NCBI GenBank assembly: GCA_038496445.1
Contig: JALMLS010000564.1
Span: 186,001 to 250,000, forward strand
Direction: 5' to 3'
From: Trichosphaerium sp. ATCC 40318
Lineage: Eukaryota; Discosea; Flabellinia; Trichosidae
Length of the DNA: 64,000 bases
The stretch's first letter is position 1, and the number at the start of each line of letters is the position of its first letter. Both the position numbers and the translations under genes were made by a program. The notes beneath the pieces were generated by a model that worked only from the letters and a program-made list of their open reading frames with translations, was not told where the DNA came from and did no database searches. This document shows, piece by piece, positions 22,565 through 33,367 of this stretch.

Positions 22565-22852
22565 TTATAGGTAAGAGTGAGCTCCAGTTTTGTAAGCAAA
22601 GGACCGTATTTATGACAAAAAGTCACGTGACGTACATCAAAAAAACACTGAGTTCCAAAATGGAACAACCTCAAAAAAAAAAAGAGAAAAGGTGTACAAG
22701 TCGTTGTGATTGAGTTTGCCTTTTTTCTTTTTATTGTTACTATAAACAAAAGGCTAACTTACAAGGGCGGGTTTACAATTGCGAAAAAAAATCGCTTGGG
22801 CTTCTGATATATCCTGGTATTTTTTAATAGTATTTTACATTGTCAGATTTAA
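22565..22852. other. intergenic between CK2 beta 3' end and the oxidase start
   Basis: Upstream region of the oxidase gene, containing GTCACGTGAC palindrome near 22622. No gene seen. Confidence 0.4.
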
Positions 22853-24204
22853 TTATTGACTGACCTTTCTTATGGTCTTGAGCACCTACAAATAGAAACA
22901 TAAATATTACTTCCACACAATAAACAAGATTTAAATACACATTTTAACAGAGGCACTTGGTAACACGAAGACCAAGTGACCAAAAAACAAAAATTCCAAA
23001 AAAAAAAGAAATTTCAGAAAAAAAATGGAGTTTAACGCACCTGTCGGCTTGATTTATGAATTTTGAATCCATACACGCGAGGCGCATATGAATATTTTGG
23101 AGGAGGTGGAATCAACTCTGGGTAAACCTGCAACATGAGGTGAGGGAAAGATGTCCCGAAATAAGCGCCATCAATTTCTTTAGTAGTCAAGGTATAACAA
23201 AAAGAAGTATCATTCACGCAACCTAGCTTATGCAGCAAGGCAACGCAAGGGAGAAGAATTGAAATTAAAAAAAAATTGAAGAGGATACGACAATGTTTGG
23301 AATACTTTGGGTGAAAGATATCTTCACAGCGTGGACAGTAAAGCTTTAATGTAGAGTTCCTTGGTAGATCAGACTGACCTAGAATTGGATTATTACAAGC
23401 TGAAAAACACAAAAAAGAAAAAAAAAGAAAACTTGTTCCAAAAAATGACTTGTGCATTAAAAGCCTGCTGTAGCCTTAACGTACCCACAGGGAGGACTGG
23501 TTGACCCTCACAAAACACTCTTGGGCATCTAGAGAATAAATTAGATTGAGGGCTACAGAGAGGTAGAAATGTTGGAAGAACAAAACCGAGTCGGTATTCG
23601 AAGATCTCACCTTCCAAAATCAACATTGTTGAACTTTTCTACCATCTGCTCAAGGCCACGTTGTGTGAGCGTATACCTTTGATGAATAAGACCGTATAGC
23701 ATCTCCGCGGAAGATTCAACCATCTCTGCCTGAAATATTGTTAGATACGCTTAAAATGATGCAAAAGAACTGAAAAATGCGCACTTGTTCTTCTGTAAGA
23801 TCCATTTCGGAATCGCGGTCGAGAATCAAGTCAAGTGCGTAGTCGTAATTTGGAACCATCTGAGAGAGGCCATAGAGATTAAAATCATCCTGTTTGAAGC
23901 GAGGTAAGTAAAATGTAGTGAAACGGACAAAATGCTTGGTTCTTTTTTTCTTTTTTGGCTTTGTTTCGCAATTAAATGAATGCACGACGTTCTGTTTGCT
24001 ACAAAAACGAACTAGTTGCAACATTTTTAAAATAAATGTGTTTTTTGGTTTGGAGTAGTGTAGTAAGGTACGTACTTGTATCCACCTATCGTCCACCTCT
24101 ACATAGAACTCGTTGCCCCTCAAACTGCAAAACCATGAAATCCAGCTCGTTTCTTCACTGGAGCTAACCTCTTCGTCGTCTTCTGATATATCTGGTGAAG
24201 ACAT
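22853..24204 (-). CDS. casein kinase 2 regulatory (beta) subunit
   Basis: The start [18 protein letters not shown] leads into [20 protein letters not shown], the highly conserved CK2 beta N-terminus. Then come [40 protein letters not shown], the zinc finger halves CPRVFC and [25 protein letters not shown] and [16 protein letters not shown]. The dimerising zinc finger is complete. A GTGCGT donor after SRQ and a 145-bp intron would add [10 protein letters not shown]; animal CK2 beta also ends in KTIR, which favours this end over the immediate stop at 23032. CK2 beta dimers hold two catalytic alpha subunits. The acidic N-terminus holds CK2-type autophosphorylation sites. An upstream in-frame TTG exists but the ATG at 24204 is preferred. 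Confidence 0.88.
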
Positions 24205-24706
24205 GCTATACTCAGGGCCTGCGGCGATAGTCAATCAAACATTGTAAAAATGGTCGAAATAGTAACACAAACGGCTCTTTTATGTTTCCAGGACACTATA
24301 CGTGACCTTACTAAAATATAAAGTAATTTTATGCGCTACAGGGTTATTACGCAAGATCAGTGCGTATGGTACCGTACATGATCAAAAAGCGTAATAAACA
24401 CCAGCAAAAAGTATCAAATGCTGTGCACGAACGGTATAGTTATCGCAGGCGAGTTAAACGTACCACGTAATAGCTAAGGTTGTACAAGTAATGACTATGT
24501 AGCAAGATTTTGGCTGTAAAAAACTCATTTGACCCTAACGAACCGATGCACTAACAAAACAAGCCACCCTTCCTTTGTTCGGACACTTATAAAACACCGA
24601 GAACAAGCAATATAACTCACGTGTTATTTTTTTGTACACAACCTGTTTTCTGCTTCTTCCAAGCTAAGCGTTACCGCACTCGTCTCTTCTTCCTCTTTTC
24701 AGTGGT
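24205..24706. other. intergenic, upstream of CK2 beta
   Basis: About 500 bp with no convincing gene; probable CK2 beta promoter at the left and 3' flank of the repeat protein at the right. CTCACGTGTT occurs near 24620. Confidence 0.35.
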
Positions 24707-26338
24707 TCATTGTTTTCCACGCCGACTGCGCGCCAATACGCGCTTACTCATGAGCCTGCGTTGTAGTATTTCATTGATTTCTCAGCTTTTGTACGCAAGT
24801 GATTTAACCGACAAGTACCTTAGTGGAATCAACAAGTAAACTAGTATTTGTAAGGTGAAAACCAACTATTATTTGCTTGTAGCACCGTTGAATAGATTTT
24901 TTAGCCTTGTGAGTTGTAAATGTCTCTGACCAATCATAATTCGGATATGAAATCTCTAAAACAGACGGAAAGTATGTCACAATGCCGCCACCACCAGCTT
25001 CTTGTATCTGGCCTGCAGAAACCCGCTTCCAATCTAGTGGATGCTTAATACCTATCTTCTCTTCTAGCTTGGTTATCATTGGACGTATGTTATCAGGGTT
25101 TGTCCAATAGTACAGCGGTTTTTTTGCTTGAACTGTTGTGAGCAACGTCGAGTAGTAGGAGCACGCACCAAACTTATGTACTGTCCAATCGAAGTCTGCG
25201 TAGATATACCTAACCATAGTTTGAACAGAGCCGCCATAGAAGCTATTGGTTACATTAGTGAAACATTAATATGCTGCTAGCTAATTCACGCACTTTTGCA
25301 CTAATCCTGCGCCGCCAAGCCTAGACACATGTCGTACTGTAATTTTATACCAATCAGATATATCCGTGATATTTGCTTCTTGCTCGAACTAAAAGAGGGT
25401 ATTAACACAAGCAGTTAAAAATAGGGTTCTAACATAACAAATAAAAGCTTGATGGTTCTCATAACTATCCCAGTATCCTGGTGGCACTTTGTACTCTACA
25501 AAAAAATAAGTACCACTATAAGCGTATGTATGTAATAGCGACATACTAAAGCGCCATGCTTCCCATTTAAACATTGGGTAAAAGAATTGTAATGTTGCAA
25601 AAAACCCACGGTTTCTGAAGCAACTGTTATAATGGTGTAATAAAGTAAATAATGAATGTTGCCTTATGAGTTGCATTGAGTCCAATTTTATTATTTCTTG
25701 AGCTGACACGTTGTACCAATCCTCTATTTTCTTGATGCCAAGCTCTTTCTCTACCTAATAGATAATGTATCAGTACAGAGAAGGTACAAGAAACGCTTCT
25801 TTAGGTACCTCGCATAAAACAATGTACTGATTAGACATGTCACTCCAGAAATCTGTATTTGCTTTACTGTATCAGCAATTACAACACGTGAACAACGTAC
25901 AGAACCTGCGCAACTGCCAGTCATATTCTGGTCTCAGAGAAGTGATCATGACGCGTATGGATTGGTTATAGTACCTACAGTATTTTTTTAAGTGATTGAG
26001 TTAAAACGTGTCACAAACACTCACGCAAATAGCCCAAAACCCTTTGCTGCCATTATTCTATCTGACGTAATAGTGTACCAATCCTCCGCACATTTTACAC
26101 GCATGTCACGCTCTAGCTTGAAGAAAATCGTTATTTCATTAGAAATAGGCAGGTTTGAGCGCAGACAGTTAATGATTTTGTTATTGGCGCTCGTTTGAGT
26201 AATTTTGGTTGTATTTACCTTTTCAAGGTACAATCTGCGATTGACAGGTTCTAAAAAGAATCCCCAAGGCATGCGCTTATTGTTAGGCTTTCTTTTTCGT
26301 TTAATTTCCAAAAGCCGGTTCCTTCTGTACCGCGCCAT
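24707..26338 (-). CDS. protein with four W/GG/YP/W-type tandem repeats
   Basis: MARYRRNRLLEIKRKRKPNN is strongly basic. Four repeats of about 75 residues follow, each with a conserved frame: DWY-x-(I/V)-(S/T), an I-x-x-x-G-G or similar turn, a hydrophobic helix, then YP-x-x-x-W-x-x-x-x-F. Examples are AEDWYTITSDRIMAAKGFG with LRPEYDWQLRRF, IEDWYNVSAQEIIKLDSM with YPMFKWEAWRF, ISDWYKITVRHVSRLGGAG with YADFDWTVHKF, and LDWKRVSAGQIQEAGGGGI with YPNYDWSETF. Repeats of this look occur in proteins of diverse protists and fungi, but I know no function. A GTTGGT intron of 87 bp lets the frame reach a basic tail (EINEILQRRLMSKRV) and stop at 24707; without it the protein stops at 24804. Organelle targeting is possible given the basic start. 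Confidence 0.62.
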
Positions 26339-26514
26339 AAACACCGTACTACACACAGCAGAATACGCCACTCAGAACCACAATAATGCAAAACAGCCGA
26401 AAACTGAGATAAATAAATCGTAGAGTCAAACTAGTTCAATCAACTCAATCAAAACAAACAAACGCGGCAGGCCATCTTATTTTATTTACATAATATAATA
26501 CAGGGCGCGGACCC

Positions 26515-29500
26515 ATGGCGCTACGGGTTCTTTTCATAGCGTACTTCCTTATCTTATGTGTACACTCGCAATTTACACCTATTGCGTCGTTTCCAGAAAA
26601 CAGAGTTGGTTCGTTTGCTTTTACAACAGGTACAAGTGTACGTTTAATCTCCATTTCATAATTTCACGTGCTCGCTACCGTTAATCACGTGATCATACTA
26701 TTTGTTAACATTTGCGGTTTTTTTGGTAGCTATTTGTGCGTTTTGTAATTTATACTTTGTCGTTTAGGGACTGGTTTGTCAAGGAGCTGTACCACCTTCT
26801 TTGGATCCACCTGTTACTTGTTATGAGCTCGATACCTCAAATGATTCATTTGTGTCTACACCAATTGCTTCACTTCCAGGCGATAGAGGTATTCGTGGCG
26901 GAGCATCTTTTATAATTGGAGATACACTATACTACGGAACTGGCTATGGTGGCGAAGATGGAGGGCTGGTAAGTTTAAAAATTGTAAAGTGATTTTGATT
27001 TCTGGTAGACTAGAGAATTCCACTTATATAATATTACTGCCGATAGCTGGAAAAGGTCAGCATCACTCTTCCCTGGAGGGGGTAGGACTGGAGCTACAGC
27101 ATTTGTGCTTGAGTTCGGCGCTTACGTTGGCTACGGTAATTTTATTTTTTTGACATTGCTTCATGATTTTTATTCTTTCGAAAAGGTACTCCAGAAAATG
27201 GCTCAATACCGTTCAAAGATTTTTATTGGTACCACTATGTTACTGACATATGGTCTACTATTTCAAGCCCTCCTGGACCAGGTCGTACTAATTGCATATC
27301 AGTGGTACACGACGGAAAAGCGTACGAACACAATATATTTTTTTTCTTACTTCAGTGAAGATACATTTACGGTGGTACATCAAAACCAGCTACAGAACAA
27401 GGCTTACTCGTATACAATGGAGTATCTTTCAATCTTATATCTAGTGAGGCTCTCAGTCCCAATACTATTTCTGGATTTGGCTTTGTTTTAAGAGATCTGC
27501 CCATCATTGGAATATACGCTGATTCAAATACTGCTGAGTTTTACTTAATTGAGAACGACCGATTAGTTAAAACTACTGCAACGATAAGCTCTCAATATAA
27601 TATAGCTAATGCTGTTTCTTTTGTTCAAAACGATACAGTGTATTTCGGAAGTGGGTTTAACAAGAATGGCACAGAATCGTCATGGTGGAAAATTAGCTAT
27701 CAAACATTCCAGACTTTTTTACCATCACCTACAGCGATTCTACCAACAGCGACAGTACCTACAATGACACCTACAGTGGTAACACCTTCAACAGTGACAC
27801 CTGCGGTACCAACAGCACCAACAGCTGAAAGTCCAACAGTAACTCCAACAGTAACTCCAACAGTAACTCCAACAGCATCTGATTCGTCTGATTCTCTATT
27901 TGAACAAAGTGTTGCTGTTGGCGATTCATTCGATTTTATGATAGCATGTACGCAAATATTACTTGGAAATTGAATTAATTCGGTTGTTTTTAACAAACGT
28001 CACTCCTTCTTTTCTGAGGTTTATGCTAATGATCACTTTCTTTTTTAGTACACAACACTGGTCTTATAATTGTTCAAGACTCCTACGCTGTGAATGAAGA
28101 TGATATGTTTGATGAGTTTAAAACCTTATCAACACTCTCATGGGAGTGTGACGGAGGCACAGGTACAAAAACCACGATAATTGGGGTTTTTTCGCTTACA
28201 ATTGAAGTAAAAAAAAAACAAGTACTGACAAAATATAGGAAGATGTAATTTCACGTTTAGAGCGGATGGAGAGTTATTTACACCTGATAACAAATATGAA
28301 GTTTTCATAGTATTCAACATAACGAGTGGTCCAGTGACAGTGAACGAATTATATTATTTCGAAGCGGAAATTGATTTCCCAACTCCTACGGATAACGTTG
28401 GAGGAAATTCAGGTTCGTGAGTTGTTACAGGTTTTATTTTAAAAAAACTAGGAGGTCTTGAGTGGTACTTGTGGCTGGTTATCGCTGTTGCAGTTATACT
28501 TGTCATTGTTATAATCATATTCTTCATATGGAATAGACGAAATACAAATAGAGTGAATAAATTAAAAAAACGTATCAACACTCCAGCTGACGATAGTTTT
28601 GGTACTACAAATACTACAACTTATGAGATGTTTGATAGAAGTTGGCGTGGTACGTTTCATTTTTATTTAATAAAGATTGTACAGGCTTACCCTTCCAATT
28701 GGCACACTAGATATTTCTAGAGGAGTAAGGAGTAATCTTATTCATGGTAATGATCTTAAAATTGGAAGACAACTCGGTACTGTTTTACAGAAAATAAAAA
28801 AAAGATATTTATATCTGTATCAGGTGTTGGCTCCTTTGGGACAGTTAATTTGGCTGAATATAAAGGAAAGAAAGTTGCGGTGAAGTCTTATAATAATAGT
28901 GGTACAATGGAGAGCAGGGAAACCTTCTTGCAAGAAGTGGAGGTGAACATGAGCCTTGACAGTCATCCACATATTGTTAAAATGATCGGGTTATGTTTAC
29001 GTCGAGGTCAGCCTATACTAGTCCTAGAATATATGGCGGGAGGGTCCCTTTACGATCATGTGATTGCTTTAAATAGGCCATTGAAGGAATCTGAACTATG
29101 CGACTTTTGTATAGGCACTGCTAAAGGCATGATATTCTTGCATAGCAACAATGTTGTTCATAGGTACTTAACACTTTCTTTTTTTCATACGTAAATTTTT
29201 TATCACGTGACTTACGTATTTCTTTAACAATGTAGGGATTTGGCAGCAAGAAATGTACGCAAACTCTTTAAATAACACTACTTCGTATTAATTTTTTTTT
29301 CAGGTTTTGGTACGCATAGGACTCATTTGGGTTTTTTTTACCTTCCTTTGTGTTTTTTGTGAGATCTTACTTCTGATAGCTGGATAACGACCATAATCCA
29401 AAAATAAGCGATTTTGGAATGTCGAGGTAATAAATATTTTAGATTGTATCATTAATAACTTCCAGGGAAATCCTCAATGGTCATAGCGCTCAATCTACAG

Positions 29501-29932
29501 TTACTGTCGTAGGTCCACTACGGTGAGAAAAAAACAGGAATTTATTAAACCATTGACAAGTTATTTTGTAGATGGATGGCTCCTGAAAATATAAGTAGAA
29601 TTTATAGTCCTAATAGCGATGTACGTGAATTCAGTATTTATTTATTTCAAAACGAAAACCACTCAAAAATTGCCTAGATTTGGTCGTATGGCGTTTTCCT
29701 TTGGGAATTGTTTCACAGAAAGACGCCTCATGCTGATATTACAAGTATTTTTGACCTTGCCTTACAAATAAGAGACAACGGAATGACACCAGATATAGAA
29801 GAATCACTAGTACCAGAAAAATGGGCAGAGCTAATGTCATTATGTTGGGCGTTTGTTCCCAAAGATAGAATACAATTTTCAGACATAATTACATTCATAC
29901 AAGAAGAATGTAAAGGAGATGCGCTGGGATAG
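26515..29932 (+). CDS. single-pass receptor kinase with kelch-like ectodomain and tyrosine-kinase-type catalytic loop
   Basis: A signal peptide (MALRVLFIAYFLILCVHSQ) precedes kelch-like blades (YYGTGYGGEDGG, GRTNCISVVHDGKAYIYGG, VYFGSGFNKNG). Next come a Pro/Thr-rich stalk with PTVTPTVTPTVTPT, a beta-rich juxtamembrane part, a TM helix (WYLWLVIAVAVILVIVIII) and basic stop-transfer NRRNTNR. The kinase domain has GxGSFGTVNLAEY, VAVKSYNN, QEVEVNMSL (alpha-C Glu), VVHRDLAARNVL, ISDFGMSR, PLRWMAPE, SDIWSYGVFLWELF and CWAFVPKDR. HRDLAARN and RWMAPE are hallmarks of tyrosine rather than Ser/Thr kinases. All catalytic residues are present. About 14 introns, mostly GTACG, including two tiny exons around the catalytic loop. 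A TKL assignment cannot be excluded without a tree. Ligand unknown. Confidence 0.8.
27833..27868 (+). repeat. three perfect copies of a 12-bp unit in the receptor stalk
   Basis: CCAACAGTAACT repeats three times in tandem, encoding Pro-Thr-Val-Thr units in the extracellular stalk of the receptor kinase. It is a likely site of length variation. Confidence 0.85.
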
Positions 29933-30116
29933 TAAAATGTAAAATATAGTAACAATAAAAAAAAGTAACCTTTGAGATATCAAAAAGCATATGTGGTCGA
30001 ACAAGAACGGAAACACAGAGTGGGTTTTTAAAAATACAATTTTTTTTTTACTTTTTTTTACAAACTATTTTACATGTGGTTTGGTGATTGCTATTTACAT
30101 TTTGTGGTGGGTTGTT

Positions 30117-30821
30117 TTAATCTCTGTTTTCTTTACGCCATTCTAAGACCATAGATACAAGGAAATCATCTTGTCTTAGAGAACATCCTGTCTGTTGTAA
30201 TAACTCTAGCATATCAGACGTATGAGCAAGAAGAGATTTGCGAGCATGCTCCTTGTCATTGATCAACGCGTAGTTGAAGCATTTTTCAACTAAGGTTAAA
30301 TCCAAATCATCGCTTAACACGCTTAAGAGTTTCTGTTCGGCGATGGCAAAGCGATAGCGAACTACAAGGTCCAAGAAATCAACGAGGAAAGATAGCGTGA
30401 TCTTCTCGGTTTTGTTTAGCTTCATAACGCAAAGGTCTTCTAGCGTTCCTCGAGGGAAGTATGCCATATCAAATAGGTTGTGGTGAAGCAAGTAGAAGAG
30501 GTTTTGTAGAATACAATTCTTCGCGACTAGTCTCAAATTCCTCGCGTTGATAAGATTTGCTGTTTTATATGTGTCTACGCAATTAGAAGCGTCTGTCATG
30601 TCGCATAGCTTTTGAGAAACGATTTCAAGTAATGAAGGTATTTTCGTCGTTAAAATAGCCGGAGTAAAGCCATTCTCCAATGCTTGTAGTTTAAGAGCCA
30701 GTTGGCGATCACTTTCTTCTTGTTCCTTTGTAGCTTCTATTTTACGTTTTTTAGCTGATTTAGGGCTTAAGGATGGTGTCCAAGTTCTTTTGTATCCGAC
30801 ACGTTGTACACTTAGTGTCAT
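30117..30821 (-). CDS. uncharacterised nuclear-type protein with UIM-like motif and helical domain
   Basis: An intronless ORF starting MTLSVQRVGYKRTW. The N-terminus has a bipartite-type basic cluster (SAKKRKIEATKEQ), followed directly by EESDRQLALKLQALENG, which resembles a ubiquitin-interacting motif (acidic patch, Ala, Leu). The remaining 170 residues are helical (NLRLVAKNCILQNLFYLLHH, LVEKCFNYALINDKEHARKS), reminiscent of BTB/BACK helices but not assignable. It is divergent from the NADAR gene, 145 bp away. An upstream in-frame ATG exists at 30851. Confidence 0.55.
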   Translation of the reverse strand: MTLSVQRVGYKRTWTPSLSPKSAKKRKIEATKEQEESDRQLALKLQALENGFTPAILTTKIPSLLEIVSQKLCDMTDASNCVDTYKTANLINARNLRLVAKNCILQNLFYLLHHNLFDMAYFPRGTLEDLCVMKLNKTEKITLSFLVDFLDLVVRYRFAIAEQKLLSVLSDDLDLTLVEKCFNYALINDKEHARKSLLAHTSDMLELLQQTGCSLRQDDFLVSMVLEWRKENRD

Positions 30822-30966
30822 ATTGGTGATTATGAGCTGTAGAAAAGGCAAAGAAAACAGTAAAAATCAGTGAACGAGGAACGCTCGATCCGAAAAGTTC
30901 GAAAAGATTCTGAGATTTCTCCGTTACTATTTTGTTGAAAAGCAAGTTGGTAAACACAATCGATCT

Positions 30967-31726
30967 ATGAGTGCTATAGGAAAACGTAAAATAACGTCTA
31001 CAAGCGATGATCGCCCTGTTAAACGCGTAAAAACATCTCTACAGTTCTATTCAAAGAGTAAAGACCATAAAGCGCGCCAATTGAGTAATTTTTGGCCTTC
31101 TCCTATTACAATAGATAAATTGACGTATCCTACGGTAGAACACTATTTCCAGAGCCAGAAGTTCGCTTGGAAGTACCCTAATTTTGCTAAACGCTTTGTC
31201 AAAGGAGATCCAAAGGTATGTTTTTGTAAACTCACGTGCTTTTGTACTAAAAAGTCGTGCAAGTTCATTGGAGAAGATCCTGCCGTAGCCAAGAGTGCTG
31301 GGAGTAGAGGTGGAAAATGGGCAAAGAAGCTGCGACCTGCAGAAGTAACTCTAGATCCAAAATGGTCGACAGTACGTGTTGAAGCAATGGTTACAGCTCT
31401 GGAGGTGCGTTTGTGATTACACTGCTGCGCACTTACAAACCGACCCAGGCCAAGTTCACACAGATTCCTGAGTTGAAAGATTATTTGCTAAGCACAGGTG
31501 ATAAGTACTTGGAACATTTCGAAAGGAGTGCTGGGTTTTGGGGTACAAAGACATTAAAGAAAACAGGTTAGTTTATTGTTTTTTTCTTTTGTTGCAAATA
31601 TTATTCTCAGTGGCTAATCTTAAACAAGGTGAGGTTATCGGTGATAATACCTTAGGTAAAATATTAATGAAGCTGAGGGAATGGCTTACTACTGAGCAGG
31701 ATGAGCCGTTTGTGTACTGCAAGTGA
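30967..31726 (+). CDS. NADAR-domain protein (NAD/ADP-ribose-linked family, YbiA-like)
   Basis: After a basic N-terminus (MSAIGKRKITSTSDDRPVKR) the domain reads LQFYSKSKDHKARQLSNFWP, TYPTVEHYFQSQKF, then GSRGGKWAKKLRP and WSTVRVEAMVTALE. Across a GTGCGT intron it continues AKFTQIPELKDYLLSTGDKY, FWGTKTLKK and NTLGKILMKLREWL. These match the NADAR signature: F-x-S, LSNF-x-P, E-H-x-x-Q-x-x-K, K-F-x-Q, L-x-x-TG, G-x-N-x-LG-x-x-LM-x-x-R. Family members include an N-glycosidase on riboflavin-pathway intermediates and ADP-ribosyl hydrolases that reverse guanine ADP-ribosylation. The Glu of VEHYF, thought catalytic, is present. Four exons. The nuclear-type basic start hints at a DNA or nuclear substrate. 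Confidence 0.85.
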
Positions 31727-31964
31727 ACAATCATCAATAAAAATAATTAGTTTGCTAAAAGGTTTCGCAATCTTGTATGCATCTTGCAGAGATGTTAATG
31801 CAACTGATTTCTCCATATCCCCTTTTGCGCAAGCCCTTAAAAAACATTGAGCTTGCCGAACATTTGCACTTGTTGTCGTTTACGATAAACAAGAACTCAC
31901 GTGCACTTCTTAAATTAATACTAGATCCAGCGTATTGAATGAATCTCCACATCTTTACAAACAT
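31664..31964 (-). CDS. small predicted mitochondrial protein overlapping the NADAR 3' end in antisense
   Basis: MFVKMWRFIQYAGSSINLRS looks like a mitochondrial presequence. A 49-bp GTGAGT...AAG intron (about 31900-31853) joins it in phase to QCFLRACAKGDMEKSVALTS and LQDAYKIAKPFSKL, a helical segment. The frame runs on to a TAA at 31664, which would overlap the last NADAR codons by about 60 bp on the opposite strand; an unseen stop or intron may end it earlier. The longer unspliced frame in this place starts with TTG and I consider it wrong. Confidence 0.42.
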
Positions 31965-32132
31965 TACTGAACGGTATTTAAACAATGCTTGTAACTTAAA
32001 TCTGTAGTATAAGTGTACACAACATATTTTATTTGATTTATTGTTTTGTAGTATTGACTTAGTTTTTTTTTGGGTCAAATAAAAGTTTGCCCGAAAATAA
32101 CCCAAGTAACAACTTACACTAAAGCTCAAGCA

Positions 32133-33330
32133 ATGAAGCTCTTCTTATTTATTAACTTTTCGATACTGATTTTGCAGGTACCTACACGTTACATATGTTT
32201 TACTTTTTCCCTATCACTACAAGCCTGAACACGTTTTTACATTGTTTCCGCGTCAAATGTACTTTTGATCGTACGATCACTTTCTGAAAGAGTTTTAAAA
32301 TACTCGCTTAGAACCTCTTATTTTCGTTCATTCTCGAGCGAGGGCGTTCATTTTGTATGAACACGTGTTATGCGCCGTAAAAATGGTAGCCTGTATTTTA
32401 ATTTAATTAGATTGATCCCATTGTGGAAATGGTAATGTTTCAATGACTGTCTTTAGGTAACGAACTCAGTTAGTCAGATTCAGTTTCCTGTGACTGGCGT
32501 TCAAGTCGACAAAGACAAACTAGACGACTATTCAGATTGGACGCCTTGTGGAGACCCTTCTTGGAGCCAATTACCAGGACAAGCGAGTCCTCCATGCGAT
32601 ACAGGACCACTTACAATGATTTTAATGGGTTGCGCCAAGAGCAACGGTGACCTGATCGTGTATGGTACACAACTTTAACTTACTAGCTGAATCATTCTTA
32701 TTAACCTGACTGTTGCTTTCAAGCGATTGGAGACTCAACAGTGATATCACAGAAACAAACAAGTACAACAAAGGCAATGAACTTTGTAAATGGCGTATAC
32801 TGGTATCACACATCAATCCGTATTGGCTTTTCTGCTATAGAAAAAATTAAATTGGATTCATTGTTTTGTGAGACTGAAACAGAAAGGAGATCAGAGAGGC
32901 ACTGCTATAATACGAACCAACTCAGTTTTTCGTAACCACTTAAATAAATTAAATAATGCAACAAAACTTACTCATGCTTAGGTGTGGTAGAACCATAAAC
33001 TCTTCTGAAGGATGGAAAAATATAATACTTCAAAAAGTACCACCTCCACCCCCAACGACAATACAACCAACCACTCTACCTCCTACAACACAGTCACCAA
33101 CAACATCATTTCCAGCAACTACAGATGCGCCAACAACATTGGCACCAGTAACTCCAACTGAGGCATCTACTACCATGTCACCGACTACTTTAGAGCCAGT
33201 TAGTAGTACCCCAACTCCTTCAACGTCATCACCAGTAGCACCTGCACGTGCAGTAACTTCAAATTCAGTTGGATTTTCAGGAACAGTTAGTTTTTTTGCT
33301 GTGCTGTGCTTTATTATAAATACATTGTAG
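32133..33330 (+). CDS. secreted, probably GPI-anchored mucin-like surface protein
   Basis: MKLFLFINFSILILQ is a signal peptide, followed by an unusually long 280-bp first intron. The ectodomain has paired Cys (WTPCGDPSWSQLPGQ, SPPCDTGP, MGCAKSNGD, LFCETETERRSERHCYN, CGRTINSSEGW). Then comes a Pro/Thr/Ser-rich stalk of about 90 residues (PPTTIQPTTLPPTTQSPTT and on), typical of O-glycosylated regions. It ends in a small-residue site and hydrophobic tail (SNSVGFSGTVSFFAVLCF) with no basic stop-transfer residues, the form of a GPI signal. The stalk resembles that of the kelch receptor kinase at 26.5 kb. The 3' end faces the F-box copy B closely (38 bp). Likely role: adhesion or surface coat. Confidence 0.65.
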
Positions 33331-33367
33331 CTGTATGTTTTCTCAACATTATAATAAAAGAGTTTTT

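Noticed and set aside
24621-24839. 72-codon plus-strand frame with hydrophobic start
   Set aside because: Starts with GTG and is antisense to the likely last exon of the repeat protein.
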